DNA from: Pyramidobacter piscolens W5455
Lineage (GTDB): Bacteria > Synergistota > Synergistia > Synergistales > Dethiosulfovibrionaceae
Direction: 5' to 3'
Assembly (NCBI RefSeq): GCF_000177335.1
Contig: NZ_ADFP01000135.1
Coordinates: 1-64,000, forward strand
DNA: 64,000 nt
Under the pieces are notes generated by a model. That model was not told the DNA's origin and did not search any database. It worked only from the letters and a program-made list of their open reading frames with translations. Positions 1 through 8,603 of this stretch are shown here, piece by piece. Position numbers and translations under genes: made by a program. Every line of letters starts with the position of its first letter. Position 1 is the stretch's first letter.

Positions 1-1
1 C

Positions 2-811
2 GGCGGCCGCCCGTTCCCCGAGCGCCGTCCCCGGCCGAAGCGCGCCGCGCCGGCGGCGTCCGACGATCTCTGCTGGGGGCGCAATCCCGTGCTGACGCTG
101 CTGGAGCACCGGCCCGAGCTGTGCCGCAAAGTCTTTTTGCTGGCGGGCGCGCAGGACGAGTTCCGCGACACGGTGGCGCGCCTCTGCGCCGACGGCCGCA
201 TCCCGCTGGATTTTGTCGAGCGGGAAGAATTGGAACGGCTGAGCGGCGGCGCGGTCCATCAGGGCGTGGCCGCCCGCGTGGCGCCGATCCCGCCGGCCGA
301 TCTCGACGGCGTCGTCGACGCGCTGGATCCCCAGGCGCCGGCGCTGATCGTTCTGCTCGACCATTGCCAGGATCCCCACAATCTCGGCGCGGTGATCCGC
401 ACGGCCGAAGTGGCCGGTGCCGCCTGCGTCGTCTGCCAGAACGATCGTTCCGCCACCGTCAACGGCACGGTCGTCAAGACCAGCGCCGGGGCGGCGTTCC
501 GTTTGCCCGTGGCGCAGGTGGTCAACGTCGGCCGCGCCGTGGAGCGCCTTAAGCGAAAAGGTTTCTGGGTCGTGGGCTTGGATCACCGCACCGACGAGAC
601 CGTGTGGAGCAGCGCGCTGCCGGAACGGCTGGCGCTTGTCGTCGGTTCCGAAGGCGAAGGCATTTCGGCGCTGACGGCGAAAAAATGCGACATGCTCGTC
701 AAGTTCCCCATGGCGGGGCGCACCGGCAACCTCAACGCCAGCGTCGCGGCGGCGCTGGGCATGTTCGAATGGGTACGTTTGTACGGCTGCGGCGCGAAAG
801 CGTCTGAATAA
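2..811 (+). CDS. rlmB: 23S rRNA (guanosine-2'-O)-methyltransferase RlmB, 5' partial
   Basis: SPOUT-fold methyltransferase (TrmH/RlmB type) that methylates a ribose in 23S rRNA using SAM. The frame is open from the first bases of the window, with W-G-R-N-P-V about 25 residues in, so the start lies outside; the GTG at 89 is probably internal. All three SPOUT motifs are visible: NLGAVIRTAE (about nt 379-408), GSEGEGI (about 646-666) and NLNASVAAAL (about 728-757). The segment before W-G-R-N is rich in Pro and Arg, like a flexible N-terminal tail. proC follows 22 bp downstream. RlmB and other TrmH paralogues cannot be fully separated from sequence alone. Confidence 0.88.
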   Translation, partial: GGRPFPERRPRPKRAAPAASDDLCWGRNPVLTLLEHRPELCRKVFLLAGAQDEFRDTVARLCADGRIPLDFVEREELERLSGGAVHQGVAARVAPIPPADLDGVVDALDPQAPALIVLLDHCQDPHNLGAVIRTAEVAGAACVVCQNDRSATVNGTVVKTSAGAAFRLPVAQVVNVGRAVERLKRKGFWVVGLDHRTDETVWSSALPERLALVVGSEGEGISALTAKKCDMLVKFPMAGRTGNLNASVAAALGMFEWVRLYGCGAKASE

Positions 812-833
812 AATTCGCTGGGAGGCGTGTGTC

Positions 834-1649
834 ATGAACGTGAAAGAGCTTCGCCCGATCATTATCGGCGGCGGCAATCTGGGCGGCGCTGTGGCGCGCG
901 GGCTGTTCCGCGCCGGCGTCAGGCCCGTGGTGGTCCAGCATCGGGGCGCGAAATTCGACGCGCTTGCCGGCGACGGCGTCGAAACGGTCGCTACTCTGGC
1001 CGAAGCCGCGCCGCGGGGCAGCGGTCCCGTTTTCATCGCGCTGAAACCGTGGCTGGTCGAAAGCTACTGCGCGGAAAACGCGGCGCTGCTGGCCGGGCGC
1101 GCGCTGGCTTCCTGCGCGGCGCTGGTCAGCCTTGAACTGTTGGAAAAAGCGGCGCCGAACGCCCGCTGGGGCCGCGTGATGCCGAACATCGCTTCGGCCG
1201 TGGGAGCCGGATTTACCGGCATCGTTCGCGGCGGCTGGACCGAGGCGGAATTTGAGGAAGTGCGCGGGCTCTGCGCGCTTTTCGGCGACGCGGTGGCAGT
1301 GTCCGAAAAGGACCTGGACGGCGTCGTCTGCCTTTCCGGCTCGGCGCTCGCCTACGTGCTGGAGCTGCTGGAAGGCTTTATCCAGGGCGGCCTGGCCGTG
1401 GGCATGAAAGGCGACCTGTCGCTGCGCGCCGGCGTGGCTACACTGGTCGGGGCGGCCGAGCTGGTGCGGCAGAAGAACGTTCATCCTGCCGTACTGAAAG
1501 ACGCCGTCTGCACGCCCGGCGGCACGACCATCGCCGGACTGCGCGCGCTGCAAAAGGCGGGCTTTCGCAGCGCCTTTGTCGAAGCGTTGGTCGCCACCGC
1601 GGAAAAAGCCCAGGCAGGCGCCGCCGCTTTCGAAAAAACGCCTCGATAA
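834..1649 (+). CDS. proC: Pyrroline-5-carboxylate reductase
   Basis: Catalyses the last step of proline synthesis, NAD(P)H-dependent reduction of pyrroline-5-carboxylate. The 271-residue length fits the family. An N-terminal Rossmann motif (IIGGGNLGGAVARGL) is followed by the P5CR core, and the C-terminal dimerisation part carries the TPGGTTIAGL signature near residue 225. A GGGAGG ribosome site lies about 9 nt before the ATG. The gene sits 22 bp after rlmB and ends at a strong hairpin shared with the convergent msrAB gene. Confidence 0.95.
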   Translation: MNVKELRPIIIGGGNLGGAVARGLFRAGVRPVVVQHRGAKFDALAGDGVETVATLAEAAPRGSGPVFIALKPWLVESYCAENAALLAGRALASCAALVSLELLEKAAPNARWGRVMPNIASAVGAGFTGIVRGGWTEAEFEEVRGLCALFGDAVAVSEKDLDGVVCLSGSALAYVLELLEGFIQGGLAVGMKGDLSLRAGVATLVGAAELVRQKNVHPAVLKDAVCTPGGTTIAGLRALQKAGFRSAFVEALVATAEKAQAGAAAFEKTPR

Positions 1650-1660
1650 GAATCTGTGAT

Positions 1661-1709
1661 AAAAGCGACGCCGCGGAGAGCAGACGATGTTCTCCGCGGC
1701 GTCGCTTTT
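1661..1709. terminator. Bidirectional hairpin between proC and msrAB
   Basis: A 19-bp perfect inverted repeat (1661-1679 with 1691-1709) begins AAAAGC and ends GCTTTT, so both strands get an A/T-flanked hairpin. It lies between convergent genes and probably ends both transcripts. Confidence 0.85.
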
Positions 1710-1710
1710 A

Positions 1711-1758
1711 TACTAATTCTTGATAGAAAGTGTTAACATAGTTCTCCGGGCGCCGCGA
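1711..1758 (+). repeat. Left-arm fragment of the 158-bp repeat element
   Basis: About 48 bp match the left arm of the full copies at 16609 and 40596, with roughly 7 differences. It begins TACTAATTCTTGATAG and includes the GTTAACATAG block and the start of the CGGGCGC arm. The core and right arm are absent. It ends immediately before the msrAB stop codon, the same position relative to a gene that the full copies show. Confidence 0.75.
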
Positions 1759-1759
1759 A

Positions 1760-2851
1760 TCAGCGCTTGTCGTAGCTTTCGCAGAGATGCTTGAACTCCC
1801 CGTAGCCCTCTTCGTCCAGCTTGTCGTAGGGGATGAAGCGCAGCGCCGCGCTGTTGATGCAGTAGCGCAGACCGCCTTTGTCGCGCGGCCCGTCGTCGAA
1901 AACGTGCCCCAGATGGCTGTCGCCGGTCTGACTGCGCACCTCGGTCCGGCTCATGCCGTAGCTGTCGTCGTGACGTTCGGCGACGGCTGCCGGATCGATC
2001 GGCTTTGAAAAGCTGGGCCAGCCGCAGCCGGAATCGAACTTCGCCTCAGACGAGAACAGCGGCGCGCCGGTGGCGACGTCGACGTACAGCCCCGGCTCGC
2101 GGTTGTCGAAATATTCGTTGGCAAACGGGCGCTCCGTGGCGGCTTCCTGCGTGACGGCGTACTGAGTCGGCGTCAGCTTTTTTCTGAGCTCGGCGGCGGA
2201 CGGCTTGGCGTATTTCCTTTCGGGGGCGGGAGGCGCCTTCGCTTTCAGCCCGTCGAGCGCGCTGAAGTCGACGTGGCAGTAACCGCCCGGGTTCTTCTTC
2301 AGATAGTCCTGATGGTACTCCTCGGCCGCGAAGAAGTTTTCCAGCGGCGCCAGTTCCGTGACGATCTTCTGTTTATACTTTTTCTGCTCGGCGGCGAAGA
2401 TCCGCTCGAGAGGTTCGCGCTCGGCCGCGTCGGCGTAGTACACGCCCGTGCGGTACTGCCGGCCGGCGTCGTTTCCCTGCCGGTCCCGAACGGTCGGGTC
2501 GATGATGTGGAAAAACTGTTCCGTCAGCGTTTCCAGACTGACGAGCCGCGGGTCGTAACTGACGCGCACGGCCTCGGCGTGCCCCGTGAGCCCCGAGCAG
2601 ACTTCACGGTACGTCGGGTTTTCCGTGTGGCCGTTGGCGTATCCGGACACGGCGTCGCGCACGCCGGGAATGCGCGAAAAATATTCTTCAACACCCCAAA
2701 AACAGCCGCCCGCAAAATATATTTCTTTCAGATTTTTCATGTCCTCTCCTTCGTTTTTCGTCACAAGAGTTTCCGCCCGGACGCCGCTTGTCCGGGGCAA
2801 GAGCATGGCCGAAAACAACGCCGTCAGCACTACGAGAATCGTTCTTTTCAT
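1760..2851 (-). CDS. msrAB: Bifunctional methionine sulfoxide reductase MsrA-MsrB, exported
   Basis: Repairs oxidised methionine in proteins: MsrA reduces the S and MsrB the R sulfoxide. The N-terminus ([18 protein letters not shown]) is a signal peptide or lipid-free anchor, implying periplasmic action. MsrA follows with its catalytic GGCFWG near residue 50, and MsrB has [11 protein letters not shown] and the catalytic [11 protein letters not shown] near residue 330. At 363 residues it matches known A-B fusions. A second ATG at about 2739 (MKNLKEIYF) could give a cytoplasmic form lacking the signal; the 2851 start is favoured because the leader looks genuine. The stop codon touches a fragment of the repeat element. 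Confidence 0.93.
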   Translation of the reverse strand: MKRTILVVLTALFSAMLLPRTSGVRAETLVTKNEGEDMKNLKEIYFAGGCFWGVEEYFSRIPGVRDAVSGYANGHTENPTYREVCSGLTGHAEAVRVSYDPRLVSLETLTEQFFHIIDPTVRDRQGNDAGRQYRTGVYYADAAEREPLERIFAAEQKKYKQKIVTELAPLENFFAAEEYHQDYLKKNPGGYCHVDFSALDGLKAKAPPAPERKYAKPSAAELRKKLTPTQYAVTQEAATERPFANEYFDNREPGLYVDVATGAPLFSSEAKFDSGCGWPSFSKPIDPAAVAERHDDSYGMSRTEVRSQTGDSHLGHVFDDGPRDKGGLRYCINSAALRFIPYDKLDEEGYGEFKHLCESYDKR

Positions 2852-2978
2852 GAGTTCCTCCCATCCGATGTCAGCGCGTTCGCCTTTCGCTTCATGCGGG
2901 CGCCGATCTTTGTGTTGAGACTATTATACTTTAATGTCCCGGGAATGTCCGAGCTCGCAGGTGACGCACTTTTCAGGG

Positions 2979-3007
2979 TTGACAGAAGCGGGCGGAGAGA
3001 GTAGAAT
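2979..3007 (+). promoter_or_regulatory. Sigma70-type promoter for the tRNA-Val pair
   Basis: TTGACA (2979-2984), 17-bp spacer, TAGAAT (3002-3007). It ends 20 bp before the first tRNA-Val. Confidence 0.8.
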
Positions 3008-3027
3008 TCCTCATGTTCGGCGTTATC

Positions 3028-3102
3028 GGGTGATTAGCTCAGAGGAAGAGCGCTTCCCTGACACGGAAGAGGTCACAAGTTCGATTCTTGTATCACCCAC
3101 CA
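3028..3102 (+). tRNA. tRNA-Val (GAC), copy 1
   Basis: The acceptor stem GGGTGAT pairs with ATCACCC and the CCA end is encoded. The anticodon stem CTTCC/GGAAG encloses loop CTGACAC, giving anticodon GAC (Val). The T-arm GTTCGATTC is present. Confidence 0.95.
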
Positions 3103-3128
3103 TGTGTTCTTCATACGCCCCCGATAAA

Positions 3129-3203
3129 GGGTGATTAGCTCAGAGGAAGAGCGCTTCCCTGACACGGAAGAGGTCACAAGTTCGATTCTTGTATCACCCA
3201 CCA
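3129..3203 (+). tRNA. tRNA-Val (GAC), copy 2
   Basis: Identical to the copy 26 bp upstream, including the encoded CCA. The two probably form one transcript from the promoter at 2979, ended by the hairpin at 3211. Confidence 0.95.
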
Positions 3204-3210
3204 TGGCTTC

Positions 3211-3240
3211 GAGAGCATCTTTTCAAGGTGCTCTTTTTTT
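3211..3240 (+). terminator. Rho-independent terminator after tRNA-Val pair
   Basis: Hairpin GAGCA...TGCTC followed by seven T residues. Confidence 0.8.
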
Positions 3241-3362
3241 GTAGAGAAAAATATAGATTGAATTTCTGTCTTGATGATTCTAATACAGTTCCAAATTGAT
3301 TTTTTTAAAGTTGAAACTGTTGTAAAATAGTGCGGAGCGGTATAGTATAAGGCGGTGAAAAC

Positions 3363-3737
3363 ATGATTGCCGGTGTCGGAATGGATCTGTGCGGTGTGGA
3401 GCGCATGCGGAAGGCCTGCGAGAGCGAAGCTTTTTGTCGAAGAGTTTTTACCGAAGCGGAATTGTCTTACGCGGCGGGAAAAAAATCGCGCGCCTGTCAT
3501 CTTGCCGCGGCGTACGCGGCGAAGGAGGCCTTTGCCAAAGCGACCGGTTTGGGATTGGCGAAGCTGGGGCTTCACAGCGTGAGCGTCCGTCATGACGGGA
3601 ACGGTCGCCCTTTTCTCGTTCTCGATCCGCAGGCGCCGGCGCTGGAGCCGTATCGCCGGGCGCGTTTTCATCTTTCGCTCAGCCATGACCGCGGCATCGC
3701 CGCCGCCGTGGTGATCTACGAGACGGAAGGAGTCTGA
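3363..3737 (+). CDS. acpS: Holo-[acyl-carrier-protein] synthase
   Basis: Transfers the 4'-phosphopantetheine arm of CoA to acyl carrier protein, activating fatty acid synthesis. The 124-residue size is typical. The Mg/CoA-binding GVGMDLCGVERM motif is at the N-terminus and the YAAKEAFAKA motif near residue 57. An upstream GGCGG lies close to the ATG; the region before it is AT-rich with promoter-like TATAGTATAA around 3341-3350. It overlaps the next gene by one base (TGATG), so the two are probably translationally coupled. Confidence 0.94.
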   Translation: MIAGVGMDLCGVERMRKACESEAFCRRVFTEAELSYAAGKKSRACHLAAAYAAKEAFAKATGLGLAKLGLHSVSVRHDGNGRPFLVLDPQAPALEPYRRARFHLSLSHDRGIAAAVVIYETEGV

Positions 3738-5230
3738 TGGCCGTGATCCCGTGGTACGCGAACGAAAAAGTGAGAGCCCTTGACGCGCGGCTGATCGAAT
3801 CCGGCGTGCCGGGCCTGGAACTGATGGAGCGCGTCGGCCGCGGCGTTGTCGATTTTATCCTGAAGCAGCCGCTCGCTCGTTCGGCGCTGATTTTGGCGGG
3901 CGCCGGAAACAACGGCGGCGACGGTTTCGTGATCGCCCGGCTTCTGATGGAAGGCGGCTGGAAAGTGACGGTGCTTCTCAGTCATGAAGCCGCCCGTTCC
4001 CAAGGCGACGCTGCCGTCAATCTGACGAAGCTCGGGAAGATGCCGGTGCCGGTCGTTGAAAGTCGTACCCTTGACGAAGCGGCGTTAACAGAGCTTTTGG
4101 ATTCGCACGATCTTGTGATCGACGCGCTTTTGGGCACCGGCGCGGCGGGCGCGCCTCGCGGCGAAACGGCCCGTTTGATCGCGGCGGTCAACCGGCATCG
4201 CTTTGGCCGTCATGTGCTGGCGGTGGACATTCCCAGCGGCACGGAAGGCGGCGAGGGCATCGAAGCGCAGTGGACCTGCACGGCCGGCGGCCGGAAGCTG
4301 CCGATGGCGACAGGGTACGGCGCGGCGCTGGCGGGAGAGACGGTTCTGATCCCGTTGGGCGAGAATTCCGCGCCGCTGCTGGGAGTTCCCGACGCGCTGG
4401 AGCTGGAAGAGGGCGACGTGCGAAGTTTTCTTCCCCGTCGCCGGAGCGACGATCACAAAGGCCGCCGCGGCGGCGTGCTGCTCGTCGCCGGCTCGAAGCG
4501 CTATCGCGGCGCAGCGCTTCTGGCGGCGCGCGGCGCTTTGCGCGCCGGTGCGGGGCTGGTGGTGCTGGCCTCGGTTCCGGAAGTTCTGGATGTTCTCGCC
4601 GCGTCGCTTCCGGAAGCGATCGCCGAACCGCTGGACACTCCGGGCTCTCTTGAGGCGGTCATGCGGAAATGGCGTCCCCGCTGCGCAACGCTTTTGATCG
4701 GTTCGGGGCTTGACCGCGACGACCGCGCCCGCGAGCTGTGCCGGATTGGCGCGCAATGGGACGGCCCGTCCCTGTGGGACGGCGACGGCCTGTACTGGCT
4801 GGGCAAAGATGATATAAAACCCGCGCGATGCTGTCTGACGCCTCACGAGGGCGAAGCGGCGGCGCTCCTCGGCGAGCGATTGCCCGTGCGGAACCGCTTC
4901 GAGGCAGCCGGTGATGTGGCGCGGCAATATGGTCCCGTACTTTTGAAAGGGTACCGCTCGCTCGTCGCCGGCCCGGAGCAAACGCCGTGGATCGTGTCGC
5001 GCGGGGACCGAACCTTGTCCGTGCCGGGGTCGGGCGACGTGCTTGCGGGCGCTTGCGCGGCCCTGCTGGCCGCGGGAGTTCCCGCGGAAAAGGCGCTGGC
5101 GTTGGGCGCATGGTGCCACGGCGCGGCCGGAGAGGCTCTGGGCCGTATGAAAGGGCAAGACGGCGTGCTGGCTCACGAAGTGTCCGATCATCTGCCGGCG
5201 ATTTTGAAGGAGCTGAACGGAGCGTGCTGA
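3737..5230 (+). CDS. nnr: Bifunctional NAD(P)H-hydrate repair enzyme Nnr
   Basis: Repairs hydrated NAD(P)H. An N-terminal epimerase (YjeF_N, with GAGNNGGDGFVIARLL near residue 55) interconverts the R and S hydrates. A C-terminal ADP-dependent dehydratase (ribokinase-like) carries GSKRYRGAALLAARGALRAG, LTPHEGEAAALLGE and the GSGDVLAGA nucleotide loop. The 497-residue length fits the fused form. It overlaps acpS by one base upstream and tsaE by seven bases downstream, a common context for this gene. Confidence 0.94.
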   Translation: MAVIPWYANEKVRALDARLIESGVPGLELMERVGRGVVDFILKQPLARSALILAGAGNNGGDGFVIARLLMEGGWKVTVLLSHEAARSQGDAAVNLTKLGKMPVPVVESRTLDEAALTELLDSHDLVIDALLGTGAAGAPRGETARLIAAVNRHRFGRHVLAVDIPSGTEGGEGIEAQWTCTAGGRKLPMATGYGAALAGETVLIPLGENSAPLLGVPDALELEEGDVRSFLPRRRSDDHKGRRGGVLLVAGSKRYRGAALLAARGALRAGAGLVVLASVPEVLDVLAASLPEAIAEPLDTPGSLEAVMRKWRPRCATLLIGSGLDRDDRARELCRIGAQWDGPSLWDGDGLYWLGKDDIKPARCCLTPHEGEAAALLGERLPVRNRFEAAGDVARQYGPVLLKGYRSLVAGPEQTPWIVSRGDRTLSVPGSGDVLAGACAALLAAGVPAEKALALGAWCHGAAGEALGRMKGQDGVLAHEVSDHLPAILKELNGAC

Positions 5231-5718
5231 CGATAAAAAAAGAGCCGGACGGACGAAGCTGTTTTTCGCTCGACGGGCTTGACGACACGCGGGCGTTGGG
5301 AGAAAAAATCGCCGCCGTCCTGCGCCCCGGCATGACGCTGTTGATGAGAGGGGAGCTGGGCGCCGGCAAGACGACGCTGGTGCGCGAACTGTGCCGCGCG
5401 CTGGGCTGGAAGCGGACCTGCAGCCCGTCTTTCGCGTTGGTCAACGAGTACGCGCGGGCGCGGATCCCGGTCGCGCATGCCGACCTGTACCGTCTTGAGC
5501 ATGTCGACGGCCGGGACCTTGGCTTCGACGAGTATCTTGACAACGGCTGGGTGCTGATTATCGAGTGGCCCGAGCGCCTTGCCCACGCCGATTTCGAAAA
5601 CGTCTGGCGTTGCGAGATGTCTGTGTCTGCCGCGGGCGAAAAACGCCGCTTCCGCGTCGCTGCTGTAGGCGAGACGGCGCGGAACGCTTTGGCGCAACTG
5701 GAGAAGGCGTGTTTATGA
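5224..5718 (+). CDS. tsaE: tRNA threonylcarbamoyladenosine synthesis ATPase TsaE
   Basis: ATPase partner of TsaB/TsaD in forming t6A37 on ANN-reading tRNAs. The Walker A motif GELGAGKTTLVREL is near residue 42, and SPSFALVNEY and HADLYRL are family hallmarks. I chose the GTG at 5224, inside the nnr stop region, because AAGGAG lies upstream and the product (164 residues) has family length. The open frame upstream would give an unrelated Arg-rich extension. It overlaps tsaB by ATGA. Confidence 0.93.
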   Translation: MLTIKKEPDGRSCFSLDGLDDTRALGEKIAAVLRPGMTLLMRGELGAGKTTLVRELCRALGWKRTCSPSFALVNEYARARIPVAHADLYRLEHVDGRDLGFDEYLDNGWVLIIEWPERLAHADFENVWRCEMSVSAAGEKRRFRVAAVGETARNALAQLEKACL

Positions 5719-6371
5719 GCGACGTCATCTTATCCATAGATTGTTCCAACCGCTGGTCCTGTCTGGGACTGGCCGTTGACGGAAAGATTGCCGGCGAGCG
5801 CAATCTCGACCTTGGCCGCGCGCAGGCGGCCCGTCTGCCTCTTCTGGTGGCGGAACTGCTGGCCGGGTGCGGGCTGAACGTACGGAACGTGACGTGCGTC
5901 GCGGCGACGGTCGGTCCCGGTTATTTTACCGGCATCCGCATCGGCATGGCTTACGCTGCCGGCCTGGCCTTCGCCCTTGGCATCGAAGTGGTGCCGCTGA
6001 GCAGCTTGGAGGCGGTGCTCCGTTCCTGCCCGGGTTGGGATCGCGGCGTGAAGGCGCCGTTGATCGCCGCGTCGCGCGAGCTGGCTTTTTCGAGCGCTTA
6101 TAGGGACGGTCGCCCTGTGCTGGTTGAAAAAGAACGCGCATACGAGGAACTTTTATCGGAACTGCATGAGATTTCGTGTGATTTTGAGATGTGGTCGGTA
6201 AAAGATGCGCGCTTGTTTGCCACATCATCCTGTGAGGGCGTACAGCACATTGCAAACCCGAGCGGCGCGGCGCAAGCCGCGCTGGCGTTGGAGCGTCTTC
6301 ATACAAGTATAAAGCCGGACGAGCTGCGGGCTCGCTATCTGCGCGAACCCGGCCTCGGCCGTTCTTTATAG
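5715..6371 (+). CDS. tsaB: tRNA threonylcarbamoyladenosine synthesis protein TsaB
   Basis: Scaffold or protease-like partner of TsaD in t6A synthesis. N-terminal ILSIDCSNRWSCLGLAVDG and the VGPGYFTGIRIGMAYAAGLA motif identify it. Start ATG 5715 overlaps the tsaE stop (ATGA), and the 218-residue product has normal length. It ends the acpS-nnr-tsaE-tsaB operon; the neighbouring tsaE supports the assignment. No TsaD is present in the window. Confidence 0.92.
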   Translation: MSDVILSIDCSNRWSCLGLAVDGKIAGERNLDLGRAQAARLPLLVAELLAGCGLNVRNVTCVAATVGPGYFTGIRIGMAYAAGLAFALGIEVVPLSSLEAVLRSCPGWDRGVKAPLIAASRELAFSSAYRDGRPVLVEKERAYEELLSELHEISCDFEMWSVKDARLFATSSCEGVQHIANPSGAAQAALALERLHTSIKPDELRARYLREPGLGRSL

Positions 6372-6426
6372 ATTTTGTTTTTTGTTGTAAACGGGGGAAG
6401 CTTTTTTATTTTTTCTGGAGGTGAAG

Positions 6427-6636
6427 GTGTTGGCCAAGAAGTTTGATGTATCTATCAACAAAACTTGGTGCAAGGGATGCGGTTTGTGCGTTTCCGTTTG
6501 CCCCAAGAAAGTTCTTGCCCTGAACGACAGAGTGAAGTCCGAGGCTGTACATCCGGAAGAGTGCATCGGTTGCAGATCGTGCGAAAATATCTGCCCCGAT
6601 CTTGCGATCACTGTGCGAGAGGATGGGACGAAATAA
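6427..6636 (+). CDS. korD: 2-oxoacid:acceptor oxidoreductase, ferredoxin-like delta subunit
   Basis: A small bis-[4Fe-4S] ferredoxin subunit passing electrons from 2-oxoacid oxidation. Two Cys clusters (CKGCGLCVSVCP and CIGCRSCENICP) are spaced as in 8Fe-8S ferredoxins. The GGAGG at 6417-6421 supports starting at GTG 6427 or TTG 6430 rather than the GTG at 6421, which overlaps the ribosome site. It overlaps the alpha subunit by one base (TAATG). Confidence 0.9.
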   Translation: MLAKKFDVSINKTWCKGCGLCVSVCPKKVLALNDRVKSEAVHPEECIGCRSCENICPDLAITVREDGTK

Positions 6637-7772
6637 TGGCTGAGATCAAATTCTGGCAGGGCAACGAGGCCGTCGCGTTTGGCGCGCTGGCGGCAGGATG
6701 CAAATTCTACGCGGGGTATCCGATTACTCCCTCGACGGAAGTCATGGAGACGATGGCTGTCGAACTGCCCAAGGTCGGCGGCGTCTTCCAGCAGATGGAA
6801 GACGAGCTTGGCGCCTGCGGCTGCGCTATCGGCGCTTCCATTGCCGGCGTCAAGTCGATGACGGCCAGTTCCGGCCCGGGCTTCACGCTGAAACAGGAAA
6901 ACCTGGGCCTGGCGTATGAAGCCGAAATTCCCCTGGTTGTCGTCGACGTCATGCGCGGCGGCCCTTCCACGGGACTTCCCACGCAGGGCGCCCAGCAGGA
7001 CGTCATGCAGGCCCGCTGGGGTACGCATGGCGATCACGGCACGATCGCCCTGGCGCCCGCTTCAGTGGAAGAGTGCTATACGTTGACGGTCGAGGCGTTC
7101 AACCTGGCGGAGCGTTTTCGCCAGCCCGTTCTTATCATGAGCGACGCCGAAATCGGCCACATGAGGGAAAAGTTCGTCGTCCCCGATCCCGAAAGTCTGA
7201 GGGTCGTCGATCGCAAGAGACCTTCTGTCGATGCGGAGCACTTCGTGCCCTATCAGGCCGATCCCGAAGACGACGTTCCGCCCATGGCCGGCTTTGGCGA
7301 CGGGTACCGTTGGCATGTGACGGGGCTGACCCATAACGATTGGGGATTCCCCACGACCGATCCCGGCGACATCGACAAGAAAATGCGCCGTCTGATGCGC
7401 AAGATCGAACGTTTCCGCGACGACATCGTCAAATTCGATACCGTCGAGGCGGAAGACGCCGAAATCCTGGTAGTCTCCTACGGCAGCGTTTCCCGTTCCA
7501 GCATCCGCGCCGTGCGCGACGCTCGCGCGCAAGGCGTCAAAGTCGGGCATTTCCGTCCCATCACCCTGTGGCCTTTCGCCGATAAGGAATTGGAGCGCTT
7601 GGCCCGCCGCGTCAAGACCATCATCGTGCCCGAACTGAACTGCGGCCAAATGGCGCTTGAAGTCGAGCGCGCCGTTCACGGCAAGGCCCGTGTCGTGCCG
7701 CTGAATCGTGTGGACGGCGAGCTCTTCCAGCCCACCGAAATTTTCAACAAGATCGTCGAGGAGGCCAAATAA
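6636..7772 (+). CDS. korA: 2-oxoacid:acceptor oxidoreductase alpha subunit
   Basis: Pyrimidine-binding and transketolase-like half of a ferredoxin-dependent 2-oxoacid oxidoreductase (2-oxoglutarate or branched-chain type). It shows GYPITPSTEVMETMA, TASSGPGFTLKQENLGLAYE and GGPSTGLPTQGAQQD in family order; 378 residues is normal. It works with the beta (TPP), gamma and delta subunits encoded alongside, producing acyl-CoA, CO2 and reduced ferredoxin in the cytoplasm. Substrate (2-oxoglutarate or 2-oxoisovalerate) cannot be settled from sequence. Confidence 0.92.
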   Translation: MAEIKFWQGNEAVAFGALAAGCKFYAGYPITPSTEVMETMAVELPKVGGVFQQMEDELGACGCAIGASIAGVKSMTASSGPGFTLKQENLGLAYEAEIPLVVVDVMRGGPSTGLPTQGAQQDVMQARWGTHGDHGTIALAPASVEECYTLTVEAFNLAERFRQPVLIMSDAEIGHMREKFVVPDPESLRVVDRKRPSVDAEHFVPYQADPEDDVPPMAGFGDGYRWHVTGLTHNDWGFPTTDPGDIDKKMRRLMRKIERFRDDIVKFDTVEAEDAEILVVSYGSVSRSSIRAVRDARAQGVKVGHFRPITLWPFADKELERLARRVKTIIVPELNCGQMALEVERAVHGKARVVPLNRVDGELFQPTEIFNKIVEEAK

Positions 7773-7773
7773 G

Positions 7774-8592
7774 ATGCCCAGCAAAGAAGTCTTCGAATGG
7801 ATGCGCCCTCGCTTTTTCCCTCATATGTGGTGCCCCGGCTGCGGCCACGGGATCATTCTCAACGCGCTTCTGCGGGCCGTCGTCGATCTGAAGCTTGATC
7901 CTACCCAGACCGTTTTCGCGTCCGGCATCGGCTGTTCCAGTCGCCTGCCCGGCTACGTCAACGCCTGCACGCTGCACACCACTCACGGCCGTTCGCTGGC
8001 CTACGCCACCGGCATCAAGATGGCCAAGCCTCAGCTTGCCGTGATCGACGTCATGGGCGACGGCGACTGCAGCGCCATCGGCGGGAACCACTTTATCCAC
8101 GCCTGCCGCCGCAACATCGACATCACCGCCATCGTCATGAACAACAACATCTACGGCATGACCGGCGGCCAAATGTCGCCGACGACGCCGATCGGCGCCA
8201 TCGCCAAGACGGCTCCCTATGGCGTTACCGATCCCTCCTTCGACATCTGCAAGCTGGCGGCCGGCGCCGGAGCCACATTTGTGGCCCGCACCTGCGTGGC
8301 CAATCCGCGCGACGTCGAAAAGACGATCACGCTGGCCGTGAAACATCACGGCTTCTCCGTGGTCGAAGTGGCCGGTTTTTGCCATACCCAGTACGGCCGC
8401 TACAACAAACTGAAAACTCCCATCGTCAACATCGAGTATCTCAAGCAGCATCTCGTTCCCGCCAAGAAGGCCGCCGAGATGTCGCCCGAAGAACTCCAGG
8501 GCAAGATCGTGACGGGCGTGTTCGTCGATACCGAGCGCGCCGAGTACACCGATCAGTACAAGGCTCTTCTTGAGCGCGTTATGGCTAAGTAG
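7774..8592 (+). CDS. korB: 2-oxoacid:acceptor oxidoreductase beta subunit (TPP-binding)
   Basis: Binds thiamine diphosphate and one iron-sulfur cluster. The CPGCGHGIILNALLRA motif is near residue 18, and the TPP/Mg motif GDGDCSAIGGNHF is followed by NNNIYGMTGGQMSPTTP. The 272-residue length fits. The ATG is preceded by GAGGAGG within the korA 3' end, with only one base between the korA stop and this start. Confidence 0.93.
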   Translation: MPSKEVFEWMRPRFFPHMWCPGCGHGIILNALLRAVVDLKLDPTQTVFASGIGCSSRLPGYVNACTLHTTHGRSLAYATGIKMAKPQLAVIDVMGDGDCSAIGGNHFIHACRRNIDITAIVMNNNIYGMTGGQMSPTTPIGAIAKTAPYGVTDPSFDICKLAAGAGATFVARTCVANPRDVEKTITLAVKHHGFSVVEVAGFCHTQYGRYNKLKTPIVNIEYLKQHLVPAKKAAEMSPEELQGKIVTGVFVDTERAEYTDQYKALLERVMAK

Positions 8593-8603
8593 GAGGCGCT
8601 TCC

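Noticed and set aside
3028-3203. tRNA-Val pair as a phage attachment site
   Set aside because: Both copies are identical and intact, flanked by normal core genes, with no integrase or composition change nearby.
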